Assembly (NCBI GenBank): GCA_022707885.1
Contig: JAKIZT010000006.1
Span: 62,001-126,000, forward strand
Reading direction: 5' to 3'
From: Caldisericales bacterium
GTDB taxonomy: Bacteria; Caldisericota; Caldisericia; JAAYUI01
Length of the DNA stretch: 64,000 nt
Shown: positions 49,898-60,100 of the stretch, one piece after another
Position numbering within the stretch: the first letter of the stretch is position 1
Layout: each line of letters begins with the position of its first letter
Notes under the pieces: generated by a model
What the model was told of the DNA's origin: nothing
The model's database searches: none
What the model saw: only the letters and a program-made list of their open reading frames with translations
Program-made: the position numbers and the translations under genes

Positions 49898-52183
49898 ATG
49901 AAAAAATTTATTATCGCCCTCACAGTAATCATCGCCATCAATTTTGCACCACAGGGGAGTTTTGGGGCTTCAAGCAATGCTTCATGGTCAATGGCTGGTT
50001 GCACACCAGACAGAAGACATGCCAGCTCGGCAAAAATCCAGCCACCACTTGATTATTCGTGGGACACGGGGCAAGAAGGTTCAATATGGGCGGTGCCACC
50101 GCTCGCATCAGGATCTGCATGTTATCTCGGAATGTCAAAACCACCTGAAAAGGGCATTTACCAGACGAGCATTCAAAAAAGGGTCCTTTCTTCAGGCTCA
50201 ATAGCATGGGAATACAAGGAAGCATGGTGGCCATGGGCACTATACAAAGGTGACTTGATTTGCCAGGGCTACTCCAATGAAAAACAGTACAGTTGGGTAC
50301 GAAGAATAAATGGCGAATCGAGGGCCACGGTTTGGGAAATAGAGTGGCTCAGGTACACTATAGGCGCCATTATTGATGGGGACATCATTTATTCACTCTC
50401 ATACTCAGATGTGAAAGACGACAACGACAAAGACCAGAGGATATTTTTCTTCCAAGCCCATTCTGCGGAAAACGGCAAGCTGATATGGAAGAAATCTTAT
50501 GAACACAACATTACCATGGTTCCCTGGTTCTGTATTCAAGGTGACTATCTCTATGGTTCAATCTTTAAAACAATATACAAACTCGACAAAAACACCGGCG
50601 CCGAGATATGGAAAATCCAAAGCAATGAAAGAATAGGGAGAGGTTCATACATAGTCGGCACCGAGAAAGGCATCCTTGTCAATACCGTTTATGACAGACT
50701 CAACTGTATCTCTCCTGAAGATGGAAAAACAATCTGGAGCAAGAGATTGTCTGACTATGAATCAAGCGACCCCGACAATTGCGGGATGCCATCAGGAACA
50801 CCTTCGATCCTTGGCAACAGGGTTTATATAGTATCGAGGGGTAGCAAGGACAAAAACCAGCCGAAAGTGGTCTATTGCCTCGATCTCGGAACAGGCAAGA
50901 CAGTCTGGCAAGTAGCACTACAGGGGACATCCACGATCGAAGGTTCTGACATAGGTCATACAACAACTGTAGCAAACGGCGTTCTTTATACCATGACCGA
51001 AGACAATTCTGGACTGAACACAAAACTCAGGGCTTTCGATCCAGAAAATGGCATGCTGCTCTGGCAAGACAGTATCCCAGGTGTCCCAAATCCTTCAGAA
51101 ATGACCGTTGTCAGTGGTTATCTCGTGATAGGCATGGAAGTGCACCGCCTGGAACACAAAGAAACTGATCCTGTCAAAAGCGATTTCTCCTACCGTTGCT
51201 ACACAAACATAGGCGTAAAACCACCTGTTCTCTATGTGGAAGAAAACGAGCTCAATTTTGGCTACACAAACGAGAAAAAAGCCATTTCAAAAAAGATCAA
51301 AATCCAGAATGACGGAACAGGTGAATTGTCCGGAGTTTTAACCTCTGATGATGACTGGCTTTTTGTCAGCCCAACACAATTTTCTGGCAACAACACCGAG
51401 ATAATGGTTATTGCAGACATAACAAAACTTAGTCCGGGCATCCACAAATCAGCCATCAACATAAAATCAAACGGAGGGAAAAAGACCATTCCTGTCCTGG
51501 TGGCTTTTGGCGGCGGACAGGAACCTCAAGCAAAAAGTGAAAAAGTTGTCATCCGTTGCAGTGAGACCCAAACATTCAAAAAAATAGTGAAACTGAGTGG
51601 TTACAACCATGGTGATGTGACAGTTAAAGCACCATGGCTCATTGTCAATCCAATCGTTTTTGATGGCGAAGATGTGTCTGTAGTTTTCATAATCAATAAG
51701 AACCTCCTGAGCAAGGCCAACAACACTGGTACGGCACAAATAAAATCCAACGCTTTCAAAATCGACCTTTCCTTTGAGGTCGTCGGATTTTCCGATCCAA
51801 TGACAATAATCATGTGGATCGGAAAAGATGAGACACTTGTGAATGGCAAAAAAGTCAAACTGGAGGCCCCGCCAATGATCACCTCGGGGGTAACAGTTGT
51901 CCCAATAAGGTTTGTGGCTGAATCATTTGGGGTCGAACTCAAATACGAGGCATCAACCAAAGTCATTTCTTTTGTGACTGAAACCGGAAAGAAAATTGAG
52001 CTGAAGATTGGTTCAAAAATGGCTCTCATTGATGGCACACCTGTTCAGCTCCAGGCAGCACCACAAATCGTAAAGGGAAAAACGATGATACCATTACGCT
52101 TTGTAAGCGAAGCCCTTGGCGCAAGTGTAAATTACAATGCATCCAGCAAACAGATAACACTTACAAAACCGGGCTGCAAATAA
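49898..52183 (+). CDS. Secreted PQQ-propeller / BACON-like / stalk-domain protein
   Basis: A 761-aa exported mosaic. Signal peptide 1-24. PQQ-like propeller about 30-425 (SMAGCTPDRRHASSA entry strand, repeated 'LDxxTGxxxW' blades). Two BACON-like modules (about 435-535 and 540-625), the first opening VEENELNFGYTNEKKA. Stalk domain about 635-760 (VVPIRFVAESFGVELKY and MIPLRFVSEALGASVNY). AAGGAGG precedes the ATG. Same overall plan as the protein at 27.3-29.9 kb but without the cohesin-like domain. The RNase H-like gene starts directly at its stop codon. No catalytic residues are visible. Confidence 0.82.
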   Translation: MKKFIIALTVIIAINFAPQGSFGASSNASWSMAGCTPDRRHASSAKIQPPLDYSWDTGQEGSIWAVPPLASGSACYLGMSKPPEKGIYQTSIQKRVLSSGSIAWEYKEAWWPWALYKGDLICQGYSNEKQYSWVRRINGESRATVWEIEWLRYTIGAIIDGDIIYSLSYSDVKDDNDKDQRIFFFQAHSAENGKLIWKKSYEHNITMVPWFCIQGDYLYGSIFKTIYKLDKNTGAEIWKIQSNERIGRGSYIVGTEKGILVNTVYDRLNCISPEDGKTIWSKRLSDYESSDPDNCGMPSGTPSILGNRVYIVSRGSKDKNQPKVVYCLDLGTGKTVWQVALQGTSTIEGSDIGHTTTVANGVLYTMTEDNSGLNTKLRAFDPENGMLLWQDSIPGVPNPSEMTVVSGYLVIGMEVHRLEHKETDPVKSDFSYRCYTNIGVKPPVLYVEENELNFGYTNEKKAISKKIKIQNDGTGELSGVLTSDDDWLFVSPTQFSGNNTEIMVIADITKLSPGIHKSAINIKSNGGKKTIPVLVAFGGGQEPQAKSEKVVIRCSETQTFKKIVKLSGYNHGDVTVKAPWLIVNPIVFDGEDVSVVFIINKNLLSKANNTGTAQIKSNAFKIDLSFEVVGFSDPMTIIMWIGKDETLVNGKKVKLEAPPMITSGVTVVPIRFVAESFGVELKYEASTKVISFVTETGKKIELKIGSKMALIDGTPVQLQAAPQIVKGKTMIPLRFVSEALGASVNYNASSKQITLTKPGCK

Positions 52184-53377
52184 ATGGATTTGTCAGAGCG
52201 ACTCCAGAGGATTGTTGGCGCGCCCAAATCACAAGCCAAAAAATCCAGCATTCCTCTGGAGGAGCTCGTCAGCGGCGAGTGGTCCCAAAAGGGCCAGAGC
52301 AAAGTTTTTGTGGCATTTTCCTCAAGGACCTGGGCACTAAAACAAAAAATCTACTCAAGACTTAGAAATTTCATTGGTCTTGGGGTTGATATATCCCCGG
52401 AAAAAGTGCTATTCCTCGATACTGAAACCACCGGTCTCGCTGGTGGAACAGGAACCTATGCTTTTATGGTTGGTCTCGGTTTCCTGGATTCTGGAAAATT
52501 CCAGACAGTCCAGCTTTTTATGCCAAAATTTTCCGATGAGCCACACATGCTTTCCATCTTGAAGAAATACCTTGACGGGAAAACCCACATCGTCACTTTT
52601 AATGGCAAGACTTTTGACATACCCCTCCTTGAAACAAGGTACCTCATGATGAGGGAGAGAAACCCTTTTTCAGAGTTTGACCACCTGGATCTCCTGCACA
52701 CATCAAGAATAATATGGAAAAAAAGGCTCCAGTCCTGCTCACTGCAGAGCCTTGAATGCAATTTGTTTAGAAAAGTAAGGGAAGGTGACATTCCAGGGGA
52801 ATTGATACCAGAGGTTTATTTCGACTACGTGAGAACAAGCGACCCAACAGACATGGCCAGAGTGTTCGAGCACAACCAGCAGGACGTCGTGAGCATGATG
52901 TCTTTGCTGGAAATGGTTGGCTCAATCTTTGAAACACCGGACAGCCCATTTTTTGAAGACCCGATAGAGCAGCTTTCAGTTGGCCAATACCTCTGGAGGA
53001 AAGGATTTTCATGTGAAGGCATGGAATACATGCAAAGGGCCTCCGACACACCAAACAAGAAGCTACGAGACGAAGCGATGTTTGCACTCGGAAGGCTCTG
53101 CAAAAAACAGGGTGAATTTGAAAAAGCCGCAAAACATTTTGAAAATGTTTGTCATGACCCATGTCAGGTGGTTGAAGCACTAGTCGAACAGGCAAAACAC
53201 TTTGAGCACAGAACCAAAGATATCAGCAAGGCACTTGAAGCAACCGAGAAAGCAATGTCTGTTGCAAGGCAGATAAATTTGCTTTCCGAAAATGAAATGG
53301 CGGCGCCAGCAATCGATGATCTGAGGCACCGCCATGAGAGACTGGTAAGGAAAAAATCCAGGCTAGACAGTCACTAG
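52184..53377 (+). CDS. RNase H-like (YprB-type) exonuclease-domain protein with helical repeats
   Basis: A 397-aa cytosolic protein. The DnaQ/RNase H-like domain (about 60-250) has the acidic residues in LFLDTETTGLAGGTGTYAF, TFNGKTFDIPLLE, and HNQQDVVSM, the pattern of a DEDD 3'-5' exonuclease. The C-terminal 130 residues form TPR-like helices. The ATG follows the preceding stop without a gap. Its role is unknown; Bacillus YprB is the nearest named relative I can suggest. Confidence 0.85.
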   Translation: MDLSERLQRIVGAPKSQAKKSSIPLEELVSGEWSQKGQSKVFVAFSSRTWALKQKIYSRLRNFIGLGVDISPEKVLFLDTETTGLAGGTGTYAFMVGLGFLDSGKFQTVQLFMPKFSDEPHMLSILKKYLDGKTHIVTFNGKTFDIPLLETRYLMMRERNPFSEFDHLDLLHTSRIIWKKRLQSCSLQSLECNLFRKVREGDIPGELIPEVYFDYVRTSDPTDMARVFEHNQQDVVSMMSLLEMVGSIFETPDSPFFEDPIEQLSVGQYLWRKGFSCEGMEYMQRASDTPNKKLRDEAMFALGRLCKKQGEFEKAAKHFENVCHDPCQVVEALVEQAKHFEHRTKDISKALEATEKAMSVARQINLLSENEMAAPAIDDLRHRHERLVRKKSRLDSH

Positions 53378-53379
53378 GA

Positions 53380-54735
53380 TCAGGGAGGGTTTGTTCCCTT
53401 TGCCCTGAGGATGTATATGCTCGAATCGTAGCTGGTCACCAGAACCTCATTCCCGATAATAATGGGTGAGGCAAGAATGCTGCCCCTTGTTTCAAAAGTG
53501 TCCAGCACTTTTCCATTCTTCTTGTCTATAACATAAAAATTCTTGTCGTGACCGCCAACCATTACCATATTTCTGACGATTACTGGTGAGGAATTGAGCG
53601 GTTTGTCCGAGATGCTGACTTTGTAAACCTCTTTGCCGGTCTTCCAGTTCAGGCAAATGAGGTTCCCCTTTGTTTCACCAAAATAAAGGTTTTCTTCGTC
53701 AAGCGCCGGGGTCGATTCAATCCCGTAATCTGAAACTGGCCCCTGGTATTCCCAGAGCTTTTTCCCGTCTTTTGTCTGGAAACAGAACATCTTCGAGTTT
53801 TTGCCACCAACCCAGACCCTGGGCCCAAAAACAACCGGAGATGCAATAGTAGGCTTTCCTATATCAGTATCCCAGATTTTCTTGCCTGTTTTCTGGTCAA
53901 TGCAGAAAAGCTTTCCCTCAAAATTGGCAAAATATACCCTGCCTTCCGAGATGGCAGGAGAGCTGTATATTTTCCCTTTGGTAGCAAATTCCCAAACTTT
54001 TTTGCCATCTTTGATATCAAGGCAATAGAGTTTTCCATCAAAAGCACCGAAATAGACTTTGTCATCAACTATTTTTGGTCCGCCATGGACCCTTCCATTT
54101 TTCACACTCTCGTCGGTGACATTTGGTGGTGCGGAGATATTTGGGCCAGTCTTGAACATCCATAATTTTGAATCTGAAAGACCATCATAGCAGTAAACCT
54201 CGCCATCAAGGGTGCCAAAAATAACAACATAATCATTGGCAGCGATTGGAGTTATAATTGGTTTTATCTGGTCCCCATTCCTCCATTTGGGTTCACCTGT
54301 GATAAAATCGAAGCATGATATGAAACCCATCTCACAACCAAAATATATCCTGTTCCTTACAACGGCAGGGTTTCCAAGGAGTCTGTTCATGTTTGGCGCT
54401 GAAAAAGAGACCCAGCGATATTCTACGGCCTTTTTGTTTTTTTCATCATATTTCTTCCCCAAAGGCAACTTTATATCGGCATCAACCAGCCCGAGATTGT
54501 CCGGGGTACCTTTGAACATAAACCATTCCTTCGTAGATGTTGCTTTGGGAAAAGGTTTTTCTGCGAATGGATCCACTTTTACGGGAGGAGTATTCTTAGT
54601 TGTCTCGTTCTGACCATCTGCAGCAGACTTGTTGTTTCCAGAATCATCCACTTTCACGATTCTGGTTGTTTCATTGCAACCACACCCCGCACAAAAGAAA
54701 AAAACCAGCATTATCAAAACAAAAGTTCTTTTCAT
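53380..54735 (-). CDS. PQQ-like beta-propeller lipoprotein
   Basis: A 451-aa predicted lipoprotein. Signal peptide with lipobox FFCAGC (Cys about residue 18). A short Asn/Thr/Lys-rich linker (20-50). A PQQ-like propeller over the remainder with repeated 'GKLYCLDIKDGKKVWEF'-type blades, where each blade has a W at its end. It has no stalk domain, unlike its secreted relatives. The start at 54735 has AAGGAG 4-5 bases upstream; an in-frame start at 54804 would destroy the signal peptide. BamB-like in shape, but no Bam neighbours are present, so an outer-membrane role is not supported. Confidence 0.85.
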   Translation of the reverse strand: MKRTFVLIMLVFFFCAGCGCNETTRIVKVDDSGNNKSAADGQNETTKNTPPVKVDPFAEKPFPKATSTKEWFMFKGTPDNLGLVDADIKLPLGKKYDEKNKKAVEYRWVSFSAPNMNRLLGNPAVVRNRIYFGCEMGFISCFDFITGEPKWRNGDQIKPIITPIAANDYVVIFGTLDGEVYCYDGLSDSKLWMFKTGPNISAPPNVTDESVKNGRVHGGPKIVDDKVYFGAFDGKLYCLDIKDGKKVWEFATKGKIYSSPAISEGRVYFANFEGKLFCIDQKTGKKIWDTDIGKPTIASPVVFGPRVWVGGKNSKMFCFQTKDGKKLWEYQGPVSDYGIESTPALDEENLYFGETKGNLICLNWKTGKEVYKVSISDKPLNSSPVIVRNMVMVGGHDKNFYVIDKKNGKVLDTFETRGSILASPIIIGNEVLVTSYDSSIYILRAKGTNPP

Positions 54736-54774
54736 ACATCTCCTTACTTGCCAAAAAACAAAAATGTTCCACAT

Positions 54775-54804
54775 ATTGTAACCAGTTTCTGTTAGTTGTG
54801 TCAA
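54775..54804 (-). promoter_or_regulatory. Promoter of the PQQ lipoprotein gene
   Basis: TTGACA (54799-54804) and TACAAT (54775-54780) on the minus strand, 18-base spacer. Confidence 0.65.
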
Positions 54805-54827
54805 AATAAAAGTAAGGAGGTCTACAG

Positions 54828-55973
54828 ATGGACTATTTGCTCACCGATGAACAGAAAATGATAAAAAACCTCGCCAAAAAGATCGCCGAGGAAAAAATGA
54901 GGCCGGTCAGGGCTGAACTCGACGAAAAAGGCATATTCCCTATGGAAATCATCAAGGAATTTGCCAAAGCAGACCTGATGAGGACATATATTCCAAAAGA
55001 ATATGATGGACTTGGGCTTGGAGTGTTTGAACTCTGTATCATCATTGAGGAGCTCGCAAGAGTTGACGGTGGTGTAGCGGTTTCCTTCGCAGTAAATGCC
55101 CTTGGTTCATTCCCGATCGTCATAATGGGCAATGAGCAGCAGAAAAAGAAATATCTCACAAAGGCAGCTTCCGGAGAGTGGTTGACGGCATTTGCATTAA
55201 CAGAAGCAAACGCCGGTTCTGACGCATCCAATATTGCAACAACTGCAGTCAAAGACGGCGACCACTGGGTACTCAACGGCACCAAGCAGTTCATTACAAA
55301 TGGCAGAGTAGCAGATTTTACAACAGTCATTGCACAAACCGACAAAACCAAGGGTGTAAGAGGACTCACTGCATTTATAGTGGAAAAAGGTACGCCAGGT
55401 TTCACTTATGGCAAAGATGAACACAAGATGGGTATCCGTTCCTCAGTAACCACCGAACTGGTGTTCCAGGACTGCAGGGTTCCTGCTGAAAACGTTATTG
55501 GCGCAGAAGGACAGGGTTTCCTTGTTGCAATGAAAACCCTTGACAAGTCACGCCCAGGCATTGGAGCACAGGGGCTTGGAATAGCATGGGGTGCCTACGA
55601 GGCAGCACTTCTTTACGCGAAACAGAGGGTGCAGTTTGGCCAGCCAATCATCAACTTCCAGGGGATCGGTTTCATGCTTGCAGACATGGCAACCCAGATT
55701 GAAGCTGGAAGAAACATGCTTTACAACGTGGCAAGGTGGATTGACTCAGGTGCAACAAAATATTCAAAAGAATCGGCAATGGTGAAACTCTACTGCACAG
55801 ACCTGGCCATGAAGGTGACTGTGGACGCAGTCCAGGTATTTGGTGGATATGGCTATATGAAAGAGTACCCTGTCGAAAAGATGATGCGCGATGCCAAGAT
55901 AACCCAGATATATGAGGGCACCAATCAAATACAGAGGTCAGTCATCGCCTCCAATATCGTCAAAGACGTGTGA
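54828..55973 (+). CDS. Acyl-CoA dehydrogenase
   Basis: FAD enzyme introducing the alpha-beta double bond in an acyl-CoA. The 381-aa length and blocks are typical: FALTEANAGSDASNIATTA, GTKQFITNGRVADF, GFTYGKDEHKMGIRSS, and the catalytic Glu in QIYEGTNQIQR. An AAGGAGG lies before the ATG. No Etf or hydratase gene is adjacent, and the substrate cannot be told. Confidence 0.94.
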   Translation: MDYLLTDEQKMIKNLAKKIAEEKMRPVRAELDEKGIFPMEIIKEFAKADLMRTYIPKEYDGLGLGVFELCIIIEELARVDGGVAVSFAVNALGSFPIVIMGNEQQKKKYLTKAASGEWLTAFALTEANAGSDASNIATTAVKDGDHWVLNGTKQFITNGRVADFTTVIAQTDKTKGVRGLTAFIVEKGTPGFTYGKDEHKMGIRSSVTTELVFQDCRVPAENVIGAEGQGFLVAMKTLDKSRPGIGAQGLGIAWGAYEAALLYAKQRVQFGQPIINFQGIGFMLADMATQIEAGRNMLYNVARWIDSGATKYSKESAMVKLYCTDLAMKVTVDAVQVFGGYGYMKEYPVEKMMRDAKITQIYEGTNQIQRSVIASNIVKDV

Positions 55974-55998
55974 GTCTGATTAATACAAATAGAATTCA

Positions 55999-56033
55999 AA
56001 ACCCCGTAATTTTATTACGGGGTTTTTCTTTTT
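55999..56033 (+). terminator. Terminator of the acyl-CoA dehydrogenase gene
   Basis: A 12-bp perfect stem (AAACCCCGTAAT and its complement), 3-base loop, then TTCTTTTTT. Confidence 0.92.
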
Positions 56034-56045
56034 TGACAGGAAAGG

Positions 56046-56051
56046 TATAAT
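56046..56051 (+). promoter_or_regulatory. -10 element of the acidic-protein gene
   Basis: A perfect TATAAT, 17 bases before the ATG at 56069. The -35 would fall in the preceding terminator's T-tract and is not recognisable. Confidence 0.4.
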
Positions 56052-56068
56052 ACCGGAAGGAGGAAAAA

Positions 56069-56473
56069 ATGGATCAAAACAAAGAAAAGGTGATGGAGCT
56101 TCTCGAAATACTTAAAGACAAGGTAGATGCAATGTCCGAATATGAGATTGAATCGCTGGACACTATTATGGAACTGTTAGAAAATAAGAAAGACCTCATC
56201 GAAGATAAATCAGAGGAACTGCTGGAAGGGATTGAAGAAGTACGGGACCAGTTTGAGGACGATGATGATGAAAAAACTTTCTCATCCGTAGAAGAATTGG
56301 GTAAATGGGCCAGTGAAGTCTCACAAGCATCGAAAGAAATCTTGCTGGAAAACGTCATGGATGAATCACTTGACAAGGCAATCAGCATCATGAGGGAAAA
56401 CACAAGAAAACTCTACGCTTCTTTTGAAGAAACCGCGCAAGCACTCATGGGTCTGGTACGTCAGCAAGATTAA
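56069..56473 (+). CDS. Small acidic helical protein of unknown function
   Basis: Not recognised. The 134-aa protein is almost all helix-forming, with heptad-like Leu/Ile spacing over residues 5-65 and an acidic run FEDDDDEKT in the middle. It has no cysteine, no signal peptide and no membrane segment. An AAGGAGGAAAAA site precedes the ATG strongly, so it is well translated. It stands alone between a terminator and the small-RNA region. Confidence 0.7.
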   Translation: MDQNKEKVMELLEILKDKVDAMSEYEIESLDTIMELLENKKDLIEDKSEELLEGIEEVRDQFEDDDDEKTFSSVEELGKWASEVSQASKEILLENVMDESLDKAISIMRENTRKLYASFEETAQALMGLVRQQD

Positions 56474-56699
56474 TATTTGGAAATAAGAGTTTGCCAGATT
56501 GGAATGATTTTGAAAAAATGGCTTATAAAATAACATTCCATTATAAATTTCTAGACGCTAATTTTATTTTAATGGTCTAGTCAATCTTTTTCTGATTTCA
56601 CAATTTACTTAAACCAAATCAGATATATAAACCAAATATAGCTTGTATTCTTTGATTGGACTATAAATAGTCATATATTATTATTCACAATTGGTCCAT
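56474..56699. other. AT-rich intergenic stretch
   Basis: About 225 bases of AT-rich sequence. I find no open frame with a ribosome site, no strong hairpin and no clear promoter in it. Confidence 0.6.
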
Positions 56700-56721
56700 T
56701 TATATGGTGAAGTGGTTTCCT

Positions 56722-56809
56722 ATAATAAAAACCGAAACCCCCGCCGGAAGGGGGTTAGGGTTTTGGGGACAAGTCCCCGGAAAGAAAAGGAGGGTGGCCC
56801 AAATTGGGC
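56722..56809 (-). ncRNA. Candidate small RNA with exposed CU-rich linker
   Basis: Predicted minus-strand RNA of about 88 nt. Hairpin 1 is GCCCA/TGGGC at the 5' end (56797-56809). An unpaired CACCCTCCTTTTCTTTCC linker follows (56779-56796). Hairpin 2 is GGGGA-CTTG-TCCCC. The 3' hairpin (AACCCCC/GGGGGTT, extended by AAACC/GGTTT) is followed by TTATTAT, an intrinsic-terminator shape. The linker closely resembles the anti-Shine-Dalgarno tail of 16S rRNA. It has its own promoter and no ribosome-binding site or sensible ORF. I do not recognise it as a known family. Confidence 0.6.
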
Positions 56810-56815
56810 GAATCC

Positions 56816-56843
56816 ATCTTAAACCCTTGAGCCACCCTGTCAA
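56816..56843 (-). promoter_or_regulatory. Promoter of the candidate small RNA
   Basis: TTGACA (56838-56843) and TAAGAT (56816-56821) on the minus strand, 16-base spacer. The predicted start is near 56809, the first base of hairpin 1. Confidence 0.65.
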
Positions 56844-57080
56844 CAAATTTTGACTCCACTTAGCAAAAAATGCGAAGAAGCCCTCGGTTGAAATGTATTT
56901 TTTACTTTTGCATCTCAATAAATTTATCTTTTAATGATCAAAAAATTGTTCGTGTAAAAGAACACAGCATAAACCAATTCTATTTTTTAAAATTTACCGG
57001 AATAAATCTGTAATAATTCGTGAAGCTTTAATCAAAATGGGTACAAACTTAACTTTAAGCTTATCACAAACCAAATATCG
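56844..57080. other. AT-rich intergenic stretch upstream of the giant secreted protein
   Basis: About 235 bases, AT-rich, with several A/T tracts. I see no gene or strong secondary structure. It may serve as an upstream control region for the gene at 57162. Confidence 0.5.
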
Positions 57081-57108
57081 TTGAGTTTAAGGTTGTAGAC
57101 AATATACT
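57081..57108 (+). promoter_or_regulatory. Promoter of the giant secreted protein
   Basis: TTGAGT (57081-57086) and TATACT (57103-57108), 16-base spacer; the leader is about 47 nt and ends with an AAGGGGG ribosome site. Confidence 0.6.
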
Positions 57109-57161
57109 TCCTTCACAATGACCGGACCTATACATTTACAACAACCTAGAAGGGGGCTTTA

Positions 57162-60100
57162 ATGAAGAAATTTTTATCATTAACACTTTGTTTTGCGATC
57201 CTGATGGGGCTAGTGCCAGGTATATTTGTACCAGGAAAAGCAAGTGCCATCTCTGATTTTGGTGTTGTTCCAATTGGTGGACCACCAAAACTTGGTACCT
57301 TCGTGTCCCCCTCCTGGCTAGCATCAGAGGGCAACAGAGTTTACGTTGTCGAACAGGCAGCATTCAGAACACAGGCCATAATGAAGAACGGGCAATCCCA
57401 GTTTGCTTTTGGACTTCATGGAAACCATGAGGAACAGATAAGCGACCCAGGTGGAATATTTGCCTACAGGGAAAAAATATACTGGATTGACAGGTCACAG
57501 GGCAAAATTCTCGTCAGGGGTAACAAGGTGGATTCACCATACGAAGGCGAATTTATGCCATTCGGTACCGATGGCAGGAAGCTCCTTAAGAGACCGGAGG
57601 GTATCTGGATAGACCAAAACAGAATCTATATAGCCAACTCCGGCGCATCAAATGTTGTTGTACTGGACCTTAACGGTAAATTCATCAACACAATCGGTTC
57701 CAAGGGAATTGAAGATGGCAAGCTTGCCAGCCCAGCTGGTGTTTGTGTTGTAGCATCCAAGCTGTTTGTAACCGATCCACAAAATGGCAGGATAGTGATT
57801 TATGATCTTGATGGAAAATTCATCCAGAATATACCTTCTTCCCACCCATTTGGAATAACGGCTCTTGAAAACAAGATCTTTGTAACTGATGTCGTAGAAG
57901 GCAAAGTAACAATCCTTAATGCCGATGGTGCCACTGTTTCCTCATTTGGTTCTCCAGGATCAGGACAAGGACAGCTTGGCAATCCAATTGGAATCACAAT
58001 TCTTGACGGCAAGATTTATGTTGCATCAAACACAAACAACCGAGTAGATGTCTTCGAGCAAGACGGAAAATACGCAGGCATTTTGGGCCTTCCAGTTGAA
58101 CAGGCTGCCTCCTCCTTCGGCAGACCAGCAGGCGTGGCCTACAATGGCGAAAACATCGCGGTTGCGGATTCAGCAAGAAAAAAAGTCATAATCATGACCA
58201 AAGATGGCAAATTCATATCAGAATTTGGTTCATTTGGCACAGGCGAGAGGCAGTTTGCCAATCCGGTAGGCGTGGATTACAAGAATGACAACATCTACGT
58301 GGCAGATGCCGGAAATAACTGCATCAAACAATTCGCTGTAGATGGGACTTTCAAAAAGATAATCGGCTCGGCAGGAAACGGTAATGGAAAGTTGAATTCA
58401 CCCTCCGATGTTATCGTCGTTTCATCAGTCAACAAGATGTTTGTCGCTGACTCAGGAAACAATCTTGTCCAGATATTCTCGCTTTCAGGCGAGTTTATAA
58501 ACCAGTTTGGTGGATATGGCCAGGCCCCAGGCCAGTTTAGCAACCCAACCGGAATTTCATCAGACGGCAGAAAACTCATAGTTGCAGATTCCGGCAACTG
58601 CAGAATCCAGGAGTTCACACTTGACGGAAAACCAGTCAAACAGTATGGTTTCAAGGGTAGAGGGAAAGAACAGCTTTTCTTCCCGCAGGACTGCTCTTAT
58701 GACCAGTCAGGCAAAATTTACGTTTCTGACACCTACAATGACAGAGTAGTTGTTTTTGACAATGCTTCTGGAAGATCATGGATATATGGAAGATCAGGTG
58801 GGCCAGGAAGAGCAATTTTCTTCTCCAAATCAGGCGAAGAGAATGAAGATCCAAATGATTCCGATATCAAAAAAGCCGCTGGTTTCTTCTCTTTCCCAAG
58901 TGGTCTTGCATGTATCGAGGACAAGGTAATCGTCTCTGACACACAAAACCTCAGGCTCCAGTCTGTACCATATAGTGCAATTTTCGATTTCCCAAGAGTA
59001 GATACAGAATCATTCGTTCCACAAGCAAGCAACGTTGTATGGTTTACAGTTGCACCAAAAATACTCGATTTCGGTGTAATGCCAGTTGGAGAACAAGGGC
59101 AGAGAAGAATTGAAGTCCGCAACTGGACCGGTGGCGCGCTTACCGGCAAGATCGAAATCAGTCAGGAAATCCCGTTCCTGTCAGTAGATCCGCCAACATT
59201 TGTTGGTGATGTGAACTTCATCACTGTAAAAATAGACACCACGGGCATGACTGCTGGTCAAGCCATGAAAGCAGTTATCAAAATAGCTACAAACAAAGGC
59301 GATCAGAGTATTGAGGCAGTGGTTCTCCCATCTGATGGTTTTGGCTACTCGCTTCCTACCGAACAGGGTTACTTTGTCGAGATGGAATGCAACAATCCAG
59401 CAAGCCTCGAGATAACCATAAACCCGCAAAATGGTTTCGATCGCAACGTAAGCTTCAGCTACGCAATGCCGCTCAAAAAATGCCTCACTCATCCATCCGG
59501 AAAAGCTATCGAAAATTTGAGCTGCGATCCAAAAAATTTCGAATTATCCAACGTCACTGTTGAGTTCAAACCCTCATCCGTCAAGATAAGGGAGAACAAC
59601 AAAACAACGATGACGCTGATTCCAAAGGGCAATGTCACCCCTGGCATCTATGAAATTGCAGTAACAATGAACGGTGCAGGCGCAGCAAACAAAGAGGTCA
59701 AGTTTACCTTTATCCTTCTTGTAAACCCATGCACAAACCCGGCAACTGACAAACAGGTACCAAGGGCCTTGCTCACAGAAACCTTTACGGCTGTCTGGTG
59801 CCAGTACTGTCCATTCCACAGGGAAGGCCAGTACAGGATGGCCGAAGAGTATGGCTATGCAGAAATAATCCCCCTTGCATATTACTGTGATGCACCAAAC
59901 GACAACTCGGGAATGACCCAGGAATCACATCATTATCGTTATCGCTGGTACACTCAGGAAGGCCTCCCAACCACAATGTTTAACGGTGTATGGAACTTCT
60001 CTGAAGGTGACAAACCATTTGAACGCCAGGCCCCACCACCAGACAGGCTTCCAGACAGGAAGATGTCAGGAACATCATTCAGCTATCTTCGTTTCAAACA

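Noticed and set aside
53380-54735. BamB of the outer-membrane assembly complex
   Set aside because: The PQQ propeller lipoprotein has the right shape, but no Bam or outer-membrane gene is nearby and the blade pattern is generic.
56700-56918. A 72-aa minus-strand frame across the candidate small RNA
   Set aside because: The frame crosses three stable hairpins and the predicted promoter, has no ribosome site, and its composition looks random.
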